A stretch of DNA of 64,000 nt, taken from the NCBI GenBank assembly GCA_015680685.1, contig MNCI01012668.1:263436-327435 (forward strand), in the 5' to 3' direction. Below the pieces are notes generated by a model, which ran no database searches, was not told the origin of the DNA, and saw only the letters and a list, made by a program, of their open reading frames with translations. This stretch comes from Gnetum montanum. Taxonomy: Eukaryota > Streptophyta > Gnetopsida > Gnetales > Gnetaceae. Shown here one piece after another: positions 46,501 through 57,900 of this stretch (positions within the stretch are counted from its first letter, which is position 1; the number at the start of each line of letters is the position of its first letter). A program made the position numbers and the translations under genes.

Positions 46501-47640
46501 TAAGCCTAGCGATGAACCTATAGATAAATTGAAATATACCTTGTAATCCCTAAAGTTGCTTAAAGTTAGTTGGGGCTACCAAGTTGGATATGACCTTAAC
46601 CTTATTAGGATTAACACGGATTCTCACATTGAATACTACAAAACCAAGCATCTTATTGATTTTGATGCCAAATACATACTTCTTGTGGGTAATCCTAACC
46701 TCATACTTGAGGCATCATTTAACCATAAGGTCAAGATCATGCACATGATTATTGGCCACTTAGGACTTAATGACTATGTCATCTATGTAGTCATTGAACA
46801 ACCCTAGCATATAATCACTAAAGTTTTATGTCATCACTCTTTGGTAGGTTGCTCCTACATTCTTTAGGAAAAATGACATCATGGTATAACAAAAGATATA
46901 CCAAGGGGTCATGAAGGTTATACAAAGTTGATGTTTTGGATTAATCCAACCTTGGTTGTATCCTAAGAACCCATCCATGAAGGATAATACAACATGTTCA
47001 GCCATAATATTGATAAGTTGGTCAATACTAAGCAAAGGGAAGTCATCCTTGATGGTTGCCTTATTTAGGTCTTGAAAATCGATATAGATATGTATACTCC
47101 CATTTTTCTTAAGGACTATTGCTATGTTAGATACCCATTCTGCATAATTGATGGCTCGAAGGAAATGAGCCTAATATAGTTTTGTGATTTCATCATGTAT
47201 CACTAAGGCTAAGTTTGGTCTAATCTTACAAACTTTTTTCTTAGCTAGTTCGATACTAGTATTCTGTACAATGTTATGTTCTAGTAGGCATGGGTCAAAA
47301 CTTGACATATCTTCATATGACTAGGAAAAGCCCTTAATATTATCTTGGAGGATCTTGGTAATGTCTTGAGTGTGTTTAGGTTCTAGTGAGGAACTTAGTT
47401 TTAGTGTTTTCTCCTCACCACTATGTGTCATGATAGGGAATCTCAACTAGAGAGTCTTTAGTAATGTTGCTAGCCTCAAGGTCAAGGATCTTGACTAGGT
47501 TTTCAAGCCATTCTAGAGGTTTCTTTATAGAGGCTATGTGGTCAACAAGACTCTTAGGATCAAGATCTAGGCTATTGAGGTTAATAAATCATTAAACATC
47601 ATCATGAGATCCATGTAGGTTTAATGATAAGCTAATTTGC
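46501..47640 (-). pseudogene. Element E reverse transcriptase remnant
   Basis: Minus strand: a SYEDMSSFDP-like block near 47320, KVCKIRPNLALVI near 47235, AEWVSNIAIVLKKNG near 47145, DDFPLLSIDQLIN near 47050, VVLSFMDGFLGYNQGWI near 46990, FFLKNVGATYQRVMT near 46870, and an active-site block NDYIDDIVIKS near 46785 with both Asp kept. Stops and frameshifts are frequent. Confidence 0.8.
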
Positions 47641-48194
47641 TTCTAGGTGTTCATACTTAAATCCTACACATCAACCATAAGCTCATTAAGTAGCACCTAT
47701 GTAAGAAAAGGAGTAAATAATGCAAAAATAATATAAAATATTTTAGTAATAATGTATGGATAAGCCAAAACACTTTATGTTGGTCAAAGAATGTTTAAAT
47801 GAGGTCACTAAGGCTATAAGAGATAGGTGAAACAAATGGGACAAAGTAAAGTTTAAATAAGGTCAAATGAAGGCCAAATAATGCAAACATTTGGTGTAAT
47901 GAGACCAATTGATGTCCCAATGACCAAAAATGATAGGGCCAAATAATGAAGATTAGCAATTCATAACAAGGTCAAATCAAGTAAAAACATATTGAAATAA
48001 GGCCAAACCAATCAAGGTAAAAAAAATATGATAAACCATGGTTAATATTCATGAATCAGGATTAGATTTTCCTAGTTTTAGGTATTAGTGGACCAAATTA
48101 GAGGTTTATAAGGTTGATAGGTGAATTTGTGGCACTTGGTGTGGTCATTTCAAGGCAAAAAATAACACGTTTTCTTATGACTATGCTAGGCCCA
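47641..48194 (-). other. Element E spacer with AAGGTCAAAT words
   Basis: No coding motif. AAGGTCAAATGAAGGCCAAATAATG and similar words recur irregularly (47830-48000). On the E-sense strand they read GGCCTTATTT or ACCTTATTTAAAC, loosely similar to the GGCCTTAAACT words in the spacer of C. This suggests the equivalent spacer, but the match is weak. Confidence 0.4.
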
Positions 48195-49790
48195 CCTAAG
48201 GACTACATTGGCCAACATAGTTAGAATAGGCCCGAATGTAGTCAACATTAATAGGTGGTTTCCTAGGTTCATTGTCATTAGTTTTTGAGTTCTTAATGGT
48301 TGTTTTGGCTTGTGTAGTGGACTAGGGTTGAGGATTGGTGCATTTTGACTTTTGTTTTCATCCTTTAGAAGCTAGAAATGGTGTAGATACTAGTGACTAC
48401 ACTGGGATTGACTAGCATAGTTCCAATCTAGATACATGAAAAAAGTAATTTTATGATGTCTTAAAGTTGAAACTAGTGTTCCATCAACTCACTAGGGTAG
48501 TGAAGGGTCTTGGAAGGATTGGACTAGTCATTTGGACGTCAAATAGGCTATTGAAAATGATTTTTGAAGCCATTTCTCATTGGACTATGTTGGATAGCAT
48601 AATCTAGTATTTTCCTAGCATAGATCAATGGAATTTGGTGTTTTCATGATCAAAATGAGGTGAAACTTCAACTAGGTAGGGTCAAGAAAGGTTCTAGGCT
48701 TTTTGTCAAATTTTTGGATCATTCAAAGTGTTATGGTACTGGTCAAACCTATCCAAAACCATGATTATGTTGGGACTATGCTAGCTAGCATAGTTTAGGG
48801 TTACCTTAGTGTTGTGCCATGTGAATTCTAGCTTTTGGTGAAATGTTATGGTAGATATACTAGGTTCTTAGGTTCTTAGGCCACTAATGTTCACAACTAG
48901 GGTTTTGGCTTAGAATGGTCAATTTTGGAAGTTTTTTGAGTATGGAAATGACCATACACCACTAGACTATGCTAGCCAACATAGTTCCAGTGTAGATGTG
49001 GGATGCATGCTATGTTTCACCCATGTTCAACTTAGTTTTTAGGCTTTAGTAGCTCTTGAAGTCTTTGATAGGGTTTTGAAGTTGAGATTGTGCTTCAAGA
49101 AATCAATTTGACATGTTAATGACCTATTTTGAAATTATTTGATGATGACTATGCTAGGACTACACTAGCTAGTGTAGTCATGGATATCTCTATCATTGTC
49201 CTGAGCTTCAAGTGTGTTTTGCCTGATTCTAGTTTCACTATTTAATAGTTTGAAGTCACCAAACGTTTTGGAAAGATGTGAATGAGGGATATGATAGTTT
49301 GGAAGTTGTTACTTGCTTTTGGTAATCCACCTTCATCCAACTACACTAGGAATATGCTTGCCAAAATAGTCAGAATCACCATAGCATAGTGATAAGATGA
49401 AAGTAGGTTTCAACTAGTTTTCATTAGGTTGTTTTTCATGTCAAGCTCACTAGGAGTTCTTAAAAGGTGTGGTGTCTATAATATGTGATTTTAACTACTA
49501 TTTTTATCTTTTAATATTCATCTTCTACCCATCTACGCTAGGACTATGTTGACTAGTGTAGATGAGTCTATCCTTAGTGTCTTCTAAGTTTGGGATGGAA
49601 TTTGACTTATTTTTGCTATTCGAAGGCCACTAAAGGTTCTAGGATGATCTAAAGATCAAGGAATGTTACTTTGAAGGTTATTTTAATCATTGAATGGTCA
49701 AACTCATGTTAACTATGTTGGGACTACACTTGCCAATGTAGTTGAGACAAGCTTTAGTGTAGTTGATGCAATATGGATGATTTTGACATC
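48195..49790 (-). repeat. 191-bp array, nine palindromic cores
   Basis: Cores start at about 48201, 48395, 48583, 48774, 48965, 49158, 49350, 49542 and 49722, so steps are about 180-194 and mostly 188-193. Each core joins GACTAYRCTAG-like and CTAGYRTAGTC-like half-sites, usually with a third half-site just to the left. Two cores are perfect palindromes: 48775-48794 (20 bp) and 49158-49179 (22 bp). The DNA between cores has diverged almost beyond recognition. Period and design match the LTR array of element C. Confidence 0.8.
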
Positions 49791-49871
49791 TTTTGATTAG
49801 TTGTACGAGGTTTTGGAGTTTCTGTAGGTTCTAGTTAGTGTTCAATGCATGGCGTGATCCTTCTTCAGTTG

Positions 49872-50803
49872 TGAAGAGTTGCATTTTATTGGCTGTGTTA
49901 ATGAGGTTTCATCAACACAACCTCTTCATCTAGGGTTTGTCAATGAGGCCTAGTTGATGCATCATATCATGCATTAATGTGGCCCCGTCAACATAGTGCA
50001 TGTAGTTGGCTATAAATATGCACTTGCAGTTGCATTTATGGCAAGTAGAGATTGTAGTTGTAGTGAAGATCTTGTAGTTTCTCCATTTGAAAGTTAGAAT
50101 TTTTCCTTGAGTGCCTATAGTAGGAGTCATTGAGTGTACAGATATTCATTTGAGTATTGTTGTACCTAAGCATTACAGTGTGTGAAGCAATAAATATGAG
50201 CCTTTTGATAAACATTGCAGTAGTTTGGATAGATTAGCTATTTCGTATATGCATTCAATGTTTTTAATTATTTAATAAATGTTTTCCATTAGTTATTAAA
50301 TATTTTCTAGTTATTATGTTAATGAAGGAATTAAGTTGCATAGATTACACATATAAGTACGACCACTTTGAGATAACATGTATTTTCTTGGTAATCCAAG
50401 TAGTGTTATTACTTGGTTCACCTAGTAGTGTAGCGCTTGCTCACCCAGTAGTGGATATGTGGGTTTAGGACATGTACAAAATGTGGGATTGGATTCTTAT
50501 GTTAGTAATAATTAAATAATAGTTGATTAGTTAATTTAGTTTAGTTAATTAAATTTCTTTTATCCACATTTTGAGCACCAAGCTATAAAACACAAAATGA
50601 TAAAAATCGGATGCCTTAGTTACACTTAACCATACCAATGAACGTCATAAGTATAATTGGAAAGACAATGATTTACCTTAAGGCTACATTCACTTCCTAA
50701 AGGACTAGTGCACCAAAAATGATAAAGTCCATGGAATTTAACCAAATCACGCGTGAATGCTTTGTGATTCGTATGGTTGGGAGTAGGGGTACCTTAAAGC
50801 TCA
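49872..50803 (+). repeat. Athila-like LTR, D subfamily
   Basis: It aligns with 52517-53452 along its length: start TGAAGAGTTGCATTTTATTGG, then GAGGCCTAGTTGATGCATC near 49946, GGCTATAAATATGCA near 50009 as promoter, TAGGAGTCATTGAGTGTA near 50120, TACGACCACTTTGAG near 50358, and GTAGGGGTACCTT near the end. The end CTCA at 50803 abuts an inverted copy. No primer-binding site follows. Confidence 0.75.
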
Positions 50804-51180
50804 ACCATATGAATCACAAAGCATTCACACCTAATCCAGTTGAATTCGATAGACTTTATCATTTCTAGTGGTTTAGTTATTTAGGAAGTGAATCTAGCCT
50901 TAAGGTCAATCATTGTCTTCCCAATTACACTTGTGACATTCGTTGTTATGATTAAGTGTAATTGAGGTATCCAATTTTTATCATTTTTTATTTTATAGTT
51001 TGGTGCTCAAAATGTGAATAAAAGGAATTTAATTAAATAAAATAAGGTAACTAATTAACTAGCATTTATCTATTCCTAACATAAGCATTAAATCCCACTT
51101 TTTGTAAACATCTTGAACCCATGTATCCACTATTGGGTGACCAAGCGCTACGCTACTAGGAAAACTAAGCAATAGCGCGA
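50405..51180. repeat. Inverted repeat of LTR ends, arms about 375 bp
   Basis: The segment 50803-51180 is the reverse complement of about 50405-50778, the 3' part of the LTR to its left. The arms are separated by about 24 bp (GGGAGTAGGGGTACC then TTAAAGCTC). The right arm lacks the terminal LTR bases and breaks off near 51180 at the start of the F'-type sequence. The transcript of this region could fold into a long hairpin. Confidence 0.8.
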
Positions 51181-52436
51181 TGCTCTAAGTGGAAAGTTCC
51201 CTATTAAACTTCCACTACTATATTTGGATATTGAGAAATGTTTCAAAGAAAAAAAAACATGGAAGAAAGACCCTATCCTTTTAATGCCTCATTCAAAAAC
51301 TTTGCAAAAGGGTAGGCATTATTTGCTACTCTAATGAGACACTTAGGCATACTCCTTTGGCTTCATGATCCATGATTATGAAAGAGAAGATGCCAACAAT
51401 GACTCAATTAGAGGAGTTGTTTCCACCACCACCCACTTAGGAAACAACACTAGAGGCTTGCACAACCATTGAGTGTCTATAGAAAATTTGAGAATAACTC
51501 TTGAATGAACACATCTAGATGGAAAAGGCAAAAATGAATGAAGCCCTCCAACAACTCCAACAAGGAAGAGAAGTGTGGCAACCCATCATTGATGGGATCG
51601 ATGCCTACAATAGAGTGAAGATCCACTTAAAGGAGTTGCATATTGAGGAAATGATAGAATATATGGAGTTGGCCAATCTCTGTTCTACAAACCTAGTAAT
51701 GTGGACTATAGGATGGCCATGGTTAGAGTTAGAAAAGAAAGTGGCTAGCTTGTATTTGCTATACGAGGATAAGTTTAAGCACCATAAAGACAAAAAATAG
51801 AAGCTTGTGACAACAAATACTAAACTCAAAGTTTTTAAACGATGATGTAGAGATCAATGATCTATCATTGATAACCTAGCTAGATAGATGAATGACTATC
51901 AAGAGCTAATGAACATAGTCAAGGCATTCAACATTGAATACAAACAATTCACTACCTAGTTTGTCATTGCAAAGGAGTTGTTTCTAGCAATCCCATGTCC
52001 TTGGGATGTTTCTATTCCAACCCACATTAGGAAAGTTGCGTGGATGCTGCATGATCCTAGAAGTAAGGAGNCATTAGGAAAGTTGCGTGGATGCTGCATG
52101 ATCCTAGAAGTAAGGAGAAGAAAATAAAAGCACTATTGGATGCTTTTTGCCTCTCACCTAAAGTTGTAGTAGTAGTAGGATAGCTGCAACCACCTTAACT
52201 ACCCATGCATGAAGTTGGTGAAGGTCCCTTGAAGCCTTATAAACCACCACCATCTGGGATCATTTGATATTCTCTAATAGCTTTACAACATCAAGGAATG
52301 TGTTGTCTAATTTTTGAAGAGTTGAGTCACAATGTTCAATTTTGTGTCCTAAACACCACCATTTTTTGTAATGTGTTGATTCGTATACCTGGGTACTCCA
52401 TTTTTTCTCAAGTTAGTCAATTTGTTTTTGTTTGAA
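51181..52436 (+). pseudogene. F'-type frame, 3' part, with zinc knuckle
   Basis: The sequence matches 62456 onward at first (LYLDIEKCFKE). It then jumps over about 1.1 kb present in the other copy, and its open stretch 51519-51800 matches 63880-64000 (NEALQQLQQG.EVWQPI). After several stops it includes WDVSIPTHIRKVAWMLHDPRSKE near 52003, a Pro-rich piece, and C-L-I-F-E-E-L-S-H-N-V-Q-F-C near 52300. The last has CX2CX4HX4C zinc-knuckle spacing with Phe for the second Cys. I do not recognise the family. It looks like a gag-type RNA-binding protein with a long helical middle. Confidence 0.6.
52025..52117. other. Single-N assembly join with 46-bp duplication
   Basis: The 46 bases at 52025-52070 are repeated identically at 52072-52117, with a single N at 52071 between. 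Other diverged repeats in this window do not stay identical, so this is almost certainly an unmerged contig overlap. Confidence 0.85.
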
Positions 52437-52516
52437 GAAAAGTTAATCAATAATCCCATACTTTTCCAATTTTGTGGAAAAACTTAAAGATGAGTTTTCA
52501 TTCAATCATTGGGGTA
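52437..52516 (+). repeat. Athila-like 3' UTR end and polypurine tract
   Basis: CAATAATCCCATACTTTTCC, AAGATGAGTTTTCATTCAATCATT and GGGGTA match the last part of the 3' UTR of A (18985-19067) and of the element at the left edge (245-316). They lead straight into the LTR at 52517. This 3' UTR follows F'-type coding sequence, not an Athila pol. Confidence 0.75.
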
Positions 52517-53452
52517 TGATCAGTTGCATTTTGTCAGCTACGTCAATGAGACCTCATTAACATGACCTCATCATCTGGGCCTCATCGATGAGGCCTAGTT
52601 GATGCATCATATCATGCATTGACATGGCCCCATCAATGTAGTGCTTGTAGTTGGCTATAAATATACATTTGCATCTACATTTATGGCATGTAGATATTGT
52701 AGTTACTATAGATATCTTGTAGCTTTTTCACTTGAAAGTTAGAATTTTTTTCTGAGTTCTTGCAGCAGGAGTCATTGAGTGTATGAATATTTATTCAAGA
52801 ATTATTGTACCTAAGCAAGATAGTGTGTGCAGTAATAAAGATGAGTTTTTTGATAAACCTTATAACACTTTGGATAGACTAGCTATTTCATTTATGTATT
52901 CAATGTTTTTAGTTATTTATTAAATGTTTTCCATTAGTTATTAAATATTTTCTAGTTATTATGTTAATGAAGCAATTAAGCTAGATAGATTACACACATA
53001 AGTATGACCACTTCAAGCATAACACATATTCACTTGGTAATCCTAGAAATGTTATTACTTGGTTCATCTAGTAGTGTGATGCTTGGTTGCCTAGTAGTGG
53101 ATACATGGGTTTAGGACATGTATAGAAAGTGGGATCAGATGCTTATGGTAGGAATATTTAAATGCTAGTTGATTAGTTAATTTAGTTTAGTTAATTAAAT
53201 TCATTTTATCCACATTTGAGCATCAAACTATAAAACACAAAATGATAAAAATTAGATGCCTTAGTTACACTTAACCATACCAACAAATGTCACAAGTATG
53301 ATTGGAAAGACAATGATTGACCTTAAGGCTAGATTCACTTCTTAAAGGACCGATGTACCAAAAATGATAAAGTTTGTGGAACTTGACTATATCATGTGTA
53401 AATGCTTTGTGATTTGTATGGTTGGGGTGTAGGGGTATCTTGTCGCTCATCA
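52517..53452 (+). repeat. Athila-like LTR, D subfamily; 5' LTR of D
   Basis: Starts TGATCAGTTGCATTTTGTC and ends TCTTGTCGCTCATCA. Promoter-like GGCTATAAATATACA lies near 52653. The left neighbour is a polypurine tract and the right neighbour a primer-binding site. One LTR therefore serves as the 3' end of the F'-type unit and the 5' end of D, either by recombination between neighbouring elements or because F' and D were one rearranged array. Confidence 0.8.
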
Positions 53453-53471
53453 TTGGTGCCGTTACTAGGCA
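53453..53471 (+). promoter_or_regulatory. Primer-binding site of element D
   Basis: TTGGTGCCGTTACTAGGCA abuts the LTR end. It fits the same tRNA-Asp-type site as in element A (10728), with different decay positions. Confidence 0.75.
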
Positions 53472-53607
53472 CTTTGTTTGTGGAACATGTACTATTTAGT
53501 TTTAAGTGAATACCATTAATATCATTATACAAACTTCAAGGTCAATATCATTCCATCTATACATAGAATTATACAAGCACAGTGATAATTTTATTTTGTT
53601 TTGCAAA

Positions 53608-55900
53608 ATGTCTTCTTCTTCTTGCAAGCATGAAGATATGAAACCACTAGTTCCACAAGAATGCGAGGTGGCATACACTCATCTAGATGAGTTTGTGCTA
53701 AACTTCACCTTCATCCTACATCAAGATGAACAGTTGAAATGGCATGATATGGAGGGTAATGTTATCTTACCCCACAATTAATCTGTGCCTAGGATGCTAT
53801 TGAAAATCCTTAAGAAGCTAGGCATAGTAGATCTTCATGAAGAATACGTTGTGGATGGATATGACACTCAAAACTACCATTCCAATGAAACAAAATGTAA
53901 ACAAGATCAACATTAGGAGAAACTCCATGAAGCTACAAAGGGAAAACAATACATCAATCCCTTGTTCCTACTAAATCAAGATGACACTGAGGATCCTCCT
54001 ACTGAAGGTTCTCAACATGAAGATTCTCCACCTCCTATTACAGATGGTAAGGGTGTGAACTTGAACCTAAAATCCACTATTCTTAAATTGGATTTAGGAA
54101 AAAGTGATAGTCAAGGTAGGGACTTGGGCAAGCACCACAATAGCAAGGGATCTAAGGATGGTGATTGTAATAAGCATAAGAGTGGTGGCAGACACTTCGG
54201 TGGTGGTGGTAGTCCATCTTCCTCTTCATTCTCTTCATATGATTCTGAACATTTCTTTTCCTCTGATAGTTCTCATGGAGGTCGTAGTTAGAACAACTAT
54301 GATGAAGGTGATAAGTGAGATAACAATGATTGTAAAGACCACCAAAATTGAATGGGTGGCTGAAACCATCATCGACAACATCAACGTAGTGATGATGATG
54401 AACTTCTATTACTGACTTGAAGTATCCTCAATATTGTAGAGGTAGTTAAAATTCCAACCAGGCATATGAAGGATAGTCAGATCAAGCTACTAGACATGAA
54501 TAATATTTCAAGATTTGAGGGGGGATACAATTTTGATTTGCAAATGCATCTACAAGCTTTTCATGATGCTTGCACCTTACAGAACATAGAGAATGAATGG
54601 AAAAAATGCAAAATTTTTCCAAGGATACTGATCAAGAAAGCTGAAAGTTAGTATTAATCATTGGAACTAGAATCTATTCATAGATGGAGTACCATGATAG
54701 AGCTATTTAATGATAAATATCATATGTGCTCCAAAGTGTCTAATTTGAGAAGGAAAATCCAAGGCTAGAAATAGGGAATACATGAACCCTTGAATATCAC
54801 CATGAAAAGATACTATTCACTCATACACTGATGCCCTAGCCATGATTATTCTTAGAGAGAACAAATTCACCACATCATAGATGGGCTTAGAGTAGAAACA
54901 AGAAGAACCATTAGGATGTATGCCTAAGGAAGATTGTCTAATTTGAAAGCTCATTAGATCCAAAGGCTAATCTAGTAGGTAGTAAAAGAAGAAGGTGAGC
55001 TACAAAAAATGGAAAGTGTTGAAAAGTATAATAGGAACCCTTCGATTAGAAAATGAGAGGTTCGATTTTGTGACAAGGAGGAATCACCACTTGATGAAGC
55101 GGTGAATAGAAAGACCTTACCCATCCAAAACTATATTTTTGATATTTCAGCCAAGGTTGACAAGTTATGGGACACTTTGGATGAAAAATTTCAAATTTCT
55201 TTGAAGATTACTAAAGAATCCAAAGAGCAAAATAGTGATCATAATTGTAGGAGGTGCAAAGAAACTAAATGTGCCTACTAAAGAGGTAAGGGCAAAGCTA
55301 CTATAGTAGAGGAAGTTATGGAGTTTGGCTTTAATGATGAAACTAAATGTGACATCTATACGAACATCAAAAGGGATGTTACCCTATGGTGTTACACTTA
55401 TAAGAGTCTAACGTGTACACATTGAATCCTCACCTAGCACATAGGCAAGCTTCAGGACAATTGCCTTATCCTCAAGGAAATTCAAGGTAGTTCCACCAAT
55501 AGCAACAAGCTTACTACCCAAGTGGAACTCCTCCACAACCTTACGAATACTACCAATAGTGGTATCAAGCATAATCATGGGAAATGCCACTACCAAGGTA
55601 GTAGTACCCTTATAGGTAACCAAATCCATATGGGTACTATGTTTAGCAACCCATCTCCCCTAGAAGTTCTACAAGTCATACATCATTTCAACATCACTAT
55701 TACCCTCTAGAGTACCACTGAATACATTCACCATCTACTTGAGGGAAAAACCCATATCCATATCCATATCATCCTTCACATTCCTTTGCACATACATCTC
55801 CACCTTCAACCTAGTTACTTCTTGCTCCATCCATCCAGAGTGAGGTTCCTCCACAGCTGCAATAACTAAATTCTACAAGGGTTGTACACTGACAACTGAT
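53608..55900 (+). pseudogene. Element D gag
   Basis: Start MSSSSCKHEDMK, as in A. HLDEFVLNFTFILHQDE near 53680 matches A near 10985. Open pieces follow with a Gly/Ser/His-rich stretch near 54110-54290 (SGGRHFGGGGSPSSSSF). The capsid-like part: LDMNNISRFEGGYNFD near 54490, IQNIENEW-like near 54580, STMIELFNDKY near 54690, IIDGLRVETRRTIRMYA near 54875. The knuckle region near 55340 has lost its His. The tail is Pro/Gln/Tyr-rich. Confidence 0.75.
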
Positions 55901-56139
55901 TTTTTAATCAAGTGGTCTAGACAATTGATCAAGAAAAATACCTTTCTTCTGATCCAGTAGTCCTCTCCAACCTCCACAACCTAGTTTGGCTAATTACCTT
56001 GCATCTCCAACACCCTCATCTTCTACATTAAACACCTTCAAGTACCCTTTAAATCAAGTGCCACCTTAGATCCAAACTATAATGCTAACTCATGTTGTTT
56101 CTAACTAGATTAAGGTTGGCAATCTTCCTATGAAAAAAT

Positions 56140-56583
56140 ATGACTTTGAAAGTCACTCATTTATCTACAAATTGCTAGACATGAGCCATGAAAGGATATT
56201 CTTAACTCTAGTTCTGGAGTTAATTTCATCTCCCATGACATGTACAAGGCTTGGAACCTACTACCTCTTAAGAAGGGCAACATTCATCTAGAATTAGTAG
56301 ATCAGTCAATGATTGTCCCTCTGGGATTAGTAGAGGACATTGTGACCATAGTTTGTGGGCAGTCCTATCCTACTAATTTTTTGGTGATCAAAGTGAACAA
56401 CTATAAAAGTGACTTCTCCATCATTATGAGAAGGGCTTGGTTAAGCACAGTCAACACACAAATGGGCATAAGGGACCTATCTCTAGAAATATCTAAAGAA
56501 AATAAACTAGTAAAGATTAAGAAAAAGCGTATTCCATGCATCACATACAATGATAATGGATGCAATTGTGTGAAAAATATTTA
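56140..56583 (+). pseudogene. Element D protease
   Basis: HSFIYKLLDMSHE near 56155 precedes a frameshifted active-site loop; S-S-G-V-N-F-I-S is readable near 56210. Then 114 open residues: MYKAWNLLPLKKGNIHLELVD, FLVIKVNN, an IIMRRAWL block near 56425 where other proteases have ILGRPWL, and IPCITYND. Same order as in A at 13480-13960. Confidence 0.7.
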
Positions 56584-57900
56584 GTCAATCAAGAGCACAT
56601 ACATTAAAGCATGCAATTAGTATGCATAAGAGATCAATATTCAAAGGTGTCTGTACACAATAGCCACAAAATAGAAGGACACCCAGTGGTTGATAATTGA
56701 CTTAGATAGTAGCACAATATACATGGAGACAACTAAGAGCCTTGTGCATATGTTGAAGGCATAGATAAAATTGAAGTTCATTCCCAACTCTCTGATAAAG
56801 ATGATGATAACTATTGGGAAGAGTTGGAAAACCTAGATCACTTCAAGCAAGATCCTCTACAACTAAAAACTTTATTGATTGATATGGAGTATGCATTTTT
56901 AAAGAATGGTAAATCGATCATAATTAATGTTAAACTTTCTCCTAAATAAAAATAAAAGTTGTTGAAGATGGTGAAAAAATGGTGAAAATATTCTGCTTGA
57001 TCATATCCAGAGCTAAGAAGAATTGATCTAAGGATATGCCAACATTGCATCTACATTGACCTAGCCATGAAGCCTAGAAGGTAGCGTTAGAGGCAGCTAA
57101 ACCCCAAATTGAAGGAAATCATGAAAGAGAAAATTGAGAAACTCCTCAACGTAGGGTTCATCTATCCAATTGTAGATAGTGAGTGGGTTAGTCCACTTGT
57201 AATTATACCAAAGAAGGATGGTAAATGGTGGGTCTACATCAACTTTAGGCTATTGAATATGAAAATAATTAAAGATCAGTTTCCTTTGTAGTTTTTAGAT
57301 TAAGTGTTAGAAATTGTATCTGGGAATTGTTATTATAGTTTCTTGGATGGTTATGATGGCTATAACCAAATCCATATTTCACCCTTAGATTAAGCCAAGA
57401 TAACATTTACAAGTCCTTGGGAGACTTTTGCATATTGTAAGATGTCGGTCGATTTGTACAATGAGCCTGCAACATTTCAATGCTTGGTGCTTAGTATCTT
57501 TTAATAGTAGATTGGTAGTGGTGTTTAAGTCTTCATGGATGACTTCTTCACCTATGGAGCTACCTTTGAGTAAGCCTTGGACTGACTTAAGCAAGTATTG
57601 AAAAGGTGTTTAGAGACCTGCAGCTCAATTGACAAAAGATCCATCTCATGGTCTAAGAAGGCATTATGCTAAGGCATTGAATTTCATAAAAAGGGATTGA
57701 GGTATATCCAAAAAAGATAAGGATCATCCAAGGAATAACATGCTAACCAAAGATCATTAAAGATGTCTAGTCATTCCTTGGACACACTAGCTACTATCAA
57801 CAATTCGTAGAGAATTTCACTAAGATCGCAAAGCTATTGGTAGAGCTTACAAAGAAAGATGCACTTTTCATTTGGACCATGGAATGTGAACATGCATTCC
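56584..57900 (+). pseudogene. Element D reverse transcriptase remnant
   Basis: LRRIDLRICQHCIYID near 57013, LNPKLKEIMKEKIEKLLNVGFIYPIVDSEWVSPLVIIPKKDGKW near 57095-57225, YSFLDGYDGYNQIHI near 57336, a degraded LCNEPATFQCLVL near 57455, and VFMDDFFTYGA near 57528 with both Asp intact. The thumb (SFLGHTSYYQQFVENF near 57770, PLVELTKKDALFIWT near 57838) is also recognisable. Stops are common. Confidence 0.8.

Larger units (their letters stand above)
44173..49790 (-). mobile_element. Element E: decayed Tat-type element
   Basis: On the minus strand pol runs from about 47640 (RT) to 44173 (integrase end), with the same order and tail motifs as element C, including the second RNase H. To its right lie about 0.5 kb of spacer and the 191-bp array. 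Gag and protease are not seen between them, so either they are deleted or the array belongs to a spacer and gag was lost beyond 49790. It is much more eroded than C. Confidence 0.75.

Noticed and set aside
48195-49790. Centromeric or subtelomeric satellite because of the 191-bp period
   Set aside because: Only nine decayed copies beside a Tat pol, and the unit design matches the LTR array of element C. It is element-borne, not a stand-alone satellite on this evidence.
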